Shown here one piece after another: positions 14,818 to 18,583 of a DNA stretch of 18,583 nt. Both the position numbers and the translations under genes were made by a program. A model generated the notes under the pieces. That model worked only from the letters and a program-made list of their open reading frames with translations. It ran no database searches and had not been told where the DNA came from. The stretch lies in NCBI GenBank assembly GCA_963696655.1, contig CAVOLB010000125.1, forward strand, positions 1 to 18,583, written 5' to 3'. Positions within the stretch are counted from its first letter, which is position 1. The number at the start of each line of letters is the position of its first letter. Source of the stretch: Hypericibacter sp963696655. Its GTDB lineage: Bacteria; Pseudomonadota; Alphaproteobacteria; Dongiales; Dongiaceae.

Positions 14818-15630
14818 ATGACGGAAGACATCGTCCTGACGCGCCGCCACGGCGCGGTGTTCGAGATCACGCTGAACCGGCCGAAGGCCAACGCCATCAA
14901 TCGCGCCATGAGCCGCGCCATCCATCGTGCAGCAAAGCAGCTTCAGGACGATCCGGCCTTGAGCGTCGGGATCGTCACGGCCGGGGGCGATCGCGTCTTC
15001 TGCGCCGGCTGGGACCTGAAGGAGGAGGCGGTCGATTACGACCCGAGCCTCGATGCCGATCCCGAGCAGGGCAGCGGCGCCGGCGGCTTTGCCGGAATCA
15101 CGGAATATTGGGGGCTGACCAAGCCGATGGTGGCGGCCGTCAATGGCGCCGCGGTGGGCGGCGGCTTCGAGATCGCGCTCGCCTGCGACGTCATCGTCAT
15201 GGCGGAAAATGCCTTCTTCTCGCTGCCGGAGATGCAGCGCGGCATCATTCCCGACGGCGGCGCGATCCAGCGCCTGCCCCGCCTCATTCCCTATAACGTC
15301 GCCAAGGAAATGCTGCTGACCGGCCGGCGCATGGAAGCGGACGAGGCACTGCGCTGGGGCCTGGTCCACAAGGTGGTGCCGCAGGCCTCGCTGATGGACG
15401 AAGCCCGCGCCAAGGCCGCCGAGATCGCCAAGGGCGCGCCCCTGGCGCTGCAGGCGATCAAGGAGGTGCTGCTGGCGATCGACGGCATGGGCCTGCCGGC
15501 GGCGATGAAAAAGACCAAGGCCGGTTACAGCGGGCTCGACTATTACGAGCGGCTGTGGCGGTCGGAAGACATGCAGGAAGGCATGCGCGCCTTCGCCGAG
15601 AAGCGCGAGCCGGTCTGGAAGGGCCGCTGA
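14818..15630 (+). CDS. caiD: Crotonase-family enoyl-CoA hydratase, CaiD-like
   Basis: 270 residues with the crotonase fold. Oxyanion-hole regions are CAGWDLK (62-68) and AAVGGGFE (111-118). Glu118 and Glu138 (LPEMQ) occupy the two acid positions used by hydratases, at the same 20-residue spacing that I recall for Escherichia coli carnitinyl-CoA dehydratase. The whole chain tracks CaiD: GGFAGITE (89-96), TGRRMEADEALRWGLV (168-183), and the C-terminal SEDMQEGMRAFAEKREPVWK. The ATG at 14818 has AAGGA at about 14803-14807; an in-frame ATG at 14734 would overlap the upstream gene and is rejected. No CoA-transferase (CaiB) or CoA-ligase (CaiC) gene lies next to it, so its real substrate may be another 2,3-enoyl-CoA produced by the adjacent dehydrogenases. 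Confidence 0.82.
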   Translation: MTEDIVLTRRHGAVFEITLNRPKANAINRAMSRAIHRAAKQLQDDPALSVGIVTAGGDRVFCAGWDLKEEAVDYDPSLDADPEQGSGAGGFAGITEYWGLTKPMVAAVNGAAVGGGFEIALACDVIVMAENAFFSLPEMQRGIIPDGGAIQRLPRLIPYNVAKEMLLTGRRMEADEALRWGLVHKVVPQASLMDEARAKAAEIAKGAPLALQAIKEVLLAIDGMGLPAAMKKTKAGYSGLDYYERLWRSEDMQEGMRAFAEKREPVWKGR

Positions 15631-15644
15631 CCGGCGCTCCGTCT

Positions 15645-15671
15645 GCCGCGCGGAACGGAAGCGCGCGCGGC
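15645..15671 (+). terminator. Putative terminator hairpin after the acyl-CoA operon
   Basis: GCCGCGCG (15645-15652) pairs with CGCGCGGC (15664-15671) around an 11-base loop, followed by GCGTTTCTCTC. It stands 14 bp after the crotonase stop codon, in the 161-bp gap between convergent genes. The T-tract is imperfect, so it is a reasonable but unproven end for the operon. Confidence 0.5.
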
Positions 15672-15791
15672 GCGTTTCTCTCCCCCGGATGGTTTGCCGG
15701 CAGACTCGTTCGCCGCCAGTTGCGATCCTCAGGGAGCGTCCGCGATCATGCGCGAGACAGCGGCGGTCGTGTCAGCGGGCCCGGCCACGCG

Positions 15792-16028
15792 TCAATCGCT
15801 GCTCTTTTCGCCTTCGATCGCCGGCTCCGGCAATTCCTTTGCGTTTGGCTCCTGCCGCTCGACCTTCTTGCCGTCGAGGTCGCGGCTGCCGCGGTCGCGC
15901 TCGGCCTTCATCTCCAGCAATTCGGCCTTCGATCGGCCATATTTGCCGCGATTTGCCGCGGCCGCGCGCTTCTCTTCGCGGCCCTGTCGCGCCTTACGAA
16001 ATTTGTTTAGATTGACCAGATCGCCCAT
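15792..16028 (-). CDS. Small DUF4169-family protein of unknown function
   Basis: 78 residues, highly charged and without membrane segments. The N-terminus MGDLVNLNKFRKARQGRE and the middle AAANRGKYGRSKAE match the pattern I recall for DUF4169, short basic proteins found widely in Alphaproteobacteria: a VNL start, an Arg/Lys/Ala-rich helix, NR-K-GRTKAE, then a short acidic tail. An AGAGG-like ribosome-binding site precedes the start. It is convergent with the crotonase gene and divergent from the AsmA gene. No function is known; it could bind nucleic acid given its basic helix, but that is a guess. Confidence 0.8.
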   Translation of the reverse strand: MGDLVNLNKFRKARQGREEKRAAAANRGKYGRSKAELLEMKAERDRGSRDLDGKKVERQEPNAKELPEPAIEGEKSSD

Positions 16029-16177
16029 GGCTGCCTCTGCCCTGGGGCCGCAACTCCCCGAAGCCTGTGTCTCCGGAGGGCCGGACCATCGGATGCAAAG
16101 GCAAGCCTAGCGCAAAGCCACCTCGCCCGGAAGGGGAGCGCCTGCCCCCGAGACTCCCACCCCGCACGAGAGTCGAG
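16029..16177. promoter_or_regulatory. Divergent intergenic region between DUF4169 and AsmA genes
   Basis: 149 bp that must contain the promoters of both divergent genes. No clear -35/-10 boxes can be named. A GAG-rich stretch just before the AsmA ATG (about 16168-16176) is a weak ribosome-binding site, and AGAGG precedes the DUF4169 start on the other strand. Confidence 0.4.
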
Positions 16178-18583
16178 ATGACGAAAAAAATTCTGATCGC
16201 AGTCGGTGCTCTTCTGGTGTTGGCGGTGGCCGCTGTCCTGGTCGTGCCGAGCTTCATCGATTGGAACGGATACAAGGCCCAGATCGAGTCCGAAGCCCGC
16301 AAGCAGACCGGCCGCGATCTCAGCATCGATGGCGACATCTCGCTGGCGCTGCTGCCGGCGCCGAAGCTCTCGGTCAAGGGCGTGCGTTTCGCCAATGCCG
16401 AAGGCGGGAGCGCGCCCGACATGGCGACCCTGGAATCGCTCGACGTCCGGGTGGCGCTGATGCCGCTGCTGAGCGGCAGGATCCAGGTCACGAGCCTGAT
16501 CCTGGTGAAGCCCACCATCCTGCTGGAGAAGCTGCCCGACGGCCATGGCAATTGGGAGATCGCGCCGGCCGGCGAGACGGCGCCTGCGCCCAGCGAGGCG
16601 GCCCATGAGGGCATCGGCAGCGGCGGCGGGCTTGCCCTATCCTTCGACAGCGTGCGGATCGAGAACGGCACCTTCATCTATCGCGATCCGGCGGCGAGCT
16701 CGGAGCAGAAACTCGAGGCGCTCGATTCCGAGATCCATATCGGGTCGTTTACCGGCCCGTTCGACGCGACCGGCTCGGCGACCTATCAGGGGATCAAGGC
16801 GCGGTTCGAGGCGGATGCCGGCGCCTTGTCCGCCGGCCAGCCCTCGACGGTGCGGCTGAAGCTGGCGCTTGGCGATCCGGAATCGACGCTCGAATTCTCG
16901 GGCGTGGTATCGAGCGACCCGCAGGCGGGACCGCATCTGGCCGGCAAGCTGACGGCGGCGGGCGACGATCTGTCGGCGCTGATGAAGGCGCTTTCGCCCG
17001 CCGGCAGTCCGAGCGCATTGCTGAAGCAGAAATTCTCGGCTTCCACCGATCTCGATGCGGGCGTCACCGGGGGCAGCGCCAAGAATCTGACCCTGGCGCT
17101 CGGGGATCAGCAGGCGACGGGCGAGGCCACGGTCGCGCTGGGCGACCTCATCAAGGCCAAGCTCACCCTGTCGCTGCCACGGCTCGATCTCGACAAGCTG
17201 CTGGCCGCGGCGGTGCCACCTCCTGCCGGCGATCAGTCGCAGGCCCAGGCGCCCGTGCCGCAGACCCGGCCGCCCAGCTTCTCGCTGCCGCAGAACATCC
17301 TGGCCGACATCGATCTCGGGATCGAGGCGATCAGCTACAACAATGGCGTCGTCAACAAGGTGCGGCTGGTGGCTCAGGTCGCCAATGGCGAGGTCTCGGT
17401 CACGCGCTTCAATGCCAGCCTGCCCGGCGGCTCCGACGTCGCGCTCGCCGGCAAGCTCGCCGCCGTCGAGGGCCTGCCGAGCTTCGCCGGCACGCTCGAG
17501 CTTCATTCGGACAATCTGCGCAGCCTGCTCGAATGGCTGAAGGTGGCGATGCCGGCCATGCCGCCCGACCGGCTGCGCAAGCTGTCGCTGGCCTCGCGGG
17601 TCACCGCCACGCCCAGCCAGCTCCAGATCGCGGAGATGGATCTGCGCTTCGACTCCTCGCGGGTCGCGGGCGGTGTCGTGGTCGCGCTTCCCAATGCCGA
17701 GCGCAAGGTGCCGGGGCTCGGCATCGGGCTCGCCATCGACCAGATCAATCTCGATGCCTATCTGCCCGCGCCGGGTGCGGCCGACACGAGCCAGCCCCAG
17801 ACGACCCAGCCCGCAACCACCCAGCCCGGCACGACCCAATCCGGTAGCACCGAGACGACGCAGACCGCGGACGCGGGCAAGCCCAAGCCGTCGGGCGGAT
17901 TGCCGCTCGATGCGCTGAAGCCCCTCGCGGGCCTCAATGCCAATGTCGAGATCAAGGTCGGCAGCCTGACCATGAACGAGCAGACCGCGAAGGGCGTGCA
18001 TCTCGACGCCACGCTCCAGGGCGGCACGCTCACCTTGCGCGATGTCAGCGTGAAGGACTTCGCCGGCGGTTCCGGCAGTCTTTCCGGCACGGTCGCCAAT
18101 CTCGCGACCGAGCCGACCCTCGACAGCCAGTTCTCCCTGAAGGTGGCCGATGCCACCCGCGTCCTTCAGTTCGCGGGCATGGACAATCCGCCGCAGAAGC
18201 TGGGCAAGCTCGCCTTCACCGGGAAGCTCTCGAGCGGCGGGCAGCAGATCGCCTATGACATCGCCTTCGACATCGCCGGCATCGGCGCCAACGGCAAGGC
18301 CAAGGGCACGGCCAGCGGCCTGGGCGCGGGCATCCCCCGGATCGACACCGATTTCGCCCTGACCGCCAAGAATGCGGGCCCGCTGCTGGAGATGGCCGGC
18401 CTCGCGGGCGCTTCCAACGCCAAGCTCGGGCAGCTGGATTTCTCCGGCACGGCCAAGAGCGGCGACGACCAGATCACCTACAACGCGGTGCTGGCGCTGG
18501 CCGGCATCGTCGCCAAGGGCAGCTTCGACGGCGCGGTCTCGGGCCTCACCGGCACGCCCCATGTCGATACCCAGATCGATCTC
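16178..18583 (+). CDS. AsmA-family protein, 3' end outside the window
   Basis: An uninterrupted frame runs from ATG 16178 to the last base (802 codons, no stop), so this is the 5' part of a large gene. An N-terminal membrane anchor (KILIAVGALLVLAVAAVLVV, residues 4-23) is followed by FIDWNGYKAQIESEARKQTG and DLSIDGDISLALLPAPKLSV, typical of the AsmA start. The rest is repeated short beta-strand units (LDVRVALMPLLSGRIQVTSL and similar). AsmA-like proteins are inner-membrane-anchored periplasmic proteins, now linked to lipid transport to the outer membrane and envelope homeostasis. A Thr/Gln/Pro-rich linker (about 536-574, with repeated TTQP units) splits two beta-rich blocks. Codon use is like that of the neighbours. 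Exact subfamily unknown. Confidence 0.85.
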   Translation, partial: MTKKILIAVGALLVLAVAAVLVVPSFIDWNGYKAQIESEARKQTGRDLSIDGDISLALLPAPKLSVKGVRFANAEGGSAPDMATLESLDVRVALMPLLSGRIQVTSLILVKPTILLEKLPDGHGNWEIAPAGETAPAPSEAAHEGIGSGGGLALSFDSVRIENGTFIYRDPAASSEQKLEALDSEIHIGSFTGPFDATGSATYQGIKARFEADAGALSAGQPSTVRLKLALGDPESTLEFSGVVSSDPQAGPHLAGKLTAAGDDLSALMKALSPAGSPSALLKQKFSASTDLDAGVTGGSAKNLTLALGDQQATGEATVALGDLIKAKLTLSLPRLDLDKLLAAAVPPPAGDQSQAQAPVPQTRPPSFSLPQNILADIDLGIEAISYNNGVVNKVRLVAQVANGEVSVTRFNASLPGGSDVALAGKLAAVEGLPSFAGTLELHSDNLRSLLEWLKVAMPAMPPDRLRKLSLASRVTATPSQLQIAEMDLRFDSSRVAGGVVVALPNAERKVPGLGIGLAIDQINLDAYLPAPGAADTSQPQTTQPATTQPGTTQSGSTETTQTADAGKPKPSGGLPLDALKPLAGLNANVEIKVGSLTMNEQTAKGVHLDATLQGGTLTLRDVSVKDFAGGSGSLSGTVANLATEPTLDSQFSLKVADATRVLQFAGMDNPPQKLGKLAFTGKLSSGGQQIAYDIAFDIAGIGANGKAKGTASGLGAGIPRIDTDFALTAKNAGPLLEMAGLAGASNAKLGQLDFSGTAKSGDDQITYNAVLALAGIVAKGSFDGAVSGLTGTPHVDTQIDL

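Overview
The window is very GC-rich with GC-rich third codon positions. Its best recognised proteins (Xsc, a MocR regulator, DUF4169, AsmA) point to an alphaproteobacterium, probably a soil or rhizosphere member of the Rhodospirillales or Hyphomicrobiales. The dense extragenic GC palindromes fit the same group. This placement is inferred from protein style and repeats, not from a marker gene. No tRNA, rRNA, transposase, phage gene or CRISPR array is visible. The window is coding almost end to end, with 14 genes, the last one cut by the window edge.

Left part (about 42-10737): a self-consistent set for using taurine, or a closely related amino-sulfonate, as carbon and nitrogen source. On the minus strand are sulfoacetaldehyde acetyltransferase (xsc) and, upstream of it, a MocR/TauR-type regulator fused to an aminotransferase-like domain. 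Divergent from the regulator, on the plus strand, run a Tat-exported solute-binding protein, an ABC ATPase and two permeases of the polyamine/opine/phosphonate family. These are followed by a class III omega-amino acid:pyruvate aminotransferase and a TauE-like TSUP sulfite exporter. The proposed flow is: import of the amino-sulfonate, transamination with pyruvate to sulfoacetaldehyde and alanine, cleavage by Xsc to acetyl phosphate and sulfite, and sulfite export. Phosphate acetyltransferase and alanine dehydrogenase, which would close the pathway, are not in the window. The usual taurine importers (TauABC, TauKLM) are absent and a PotD-like system stands in their place. This is the most interesting feature of the window.

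Middle (10808-12217): an FAD-linked D-2-hydroxyacid dehydrogenase of the D-lactate/glycolate type, 70 bp after tauE.

Right part (12433-15630): a tight three-gene acyl-CoA operon. It has one acyl-CoA dehydrogenase with intact motifs, a second divergent one, and a crotonase very like carnitinyl-CoA dehydratase CaiD. It is followed by a convergent small DUF4169 gene (15792-16028) and, divergent from that, the 5' part of an AsmA-family gene (16178 to the window end).

Intergenic spaces carry three distinct families of inverted GC-rich repeats: around xsc, before the aminotransferase, and before the acyl-CoA dehydrogenase operon. There are also several hairpins that probably shape transcript levels.
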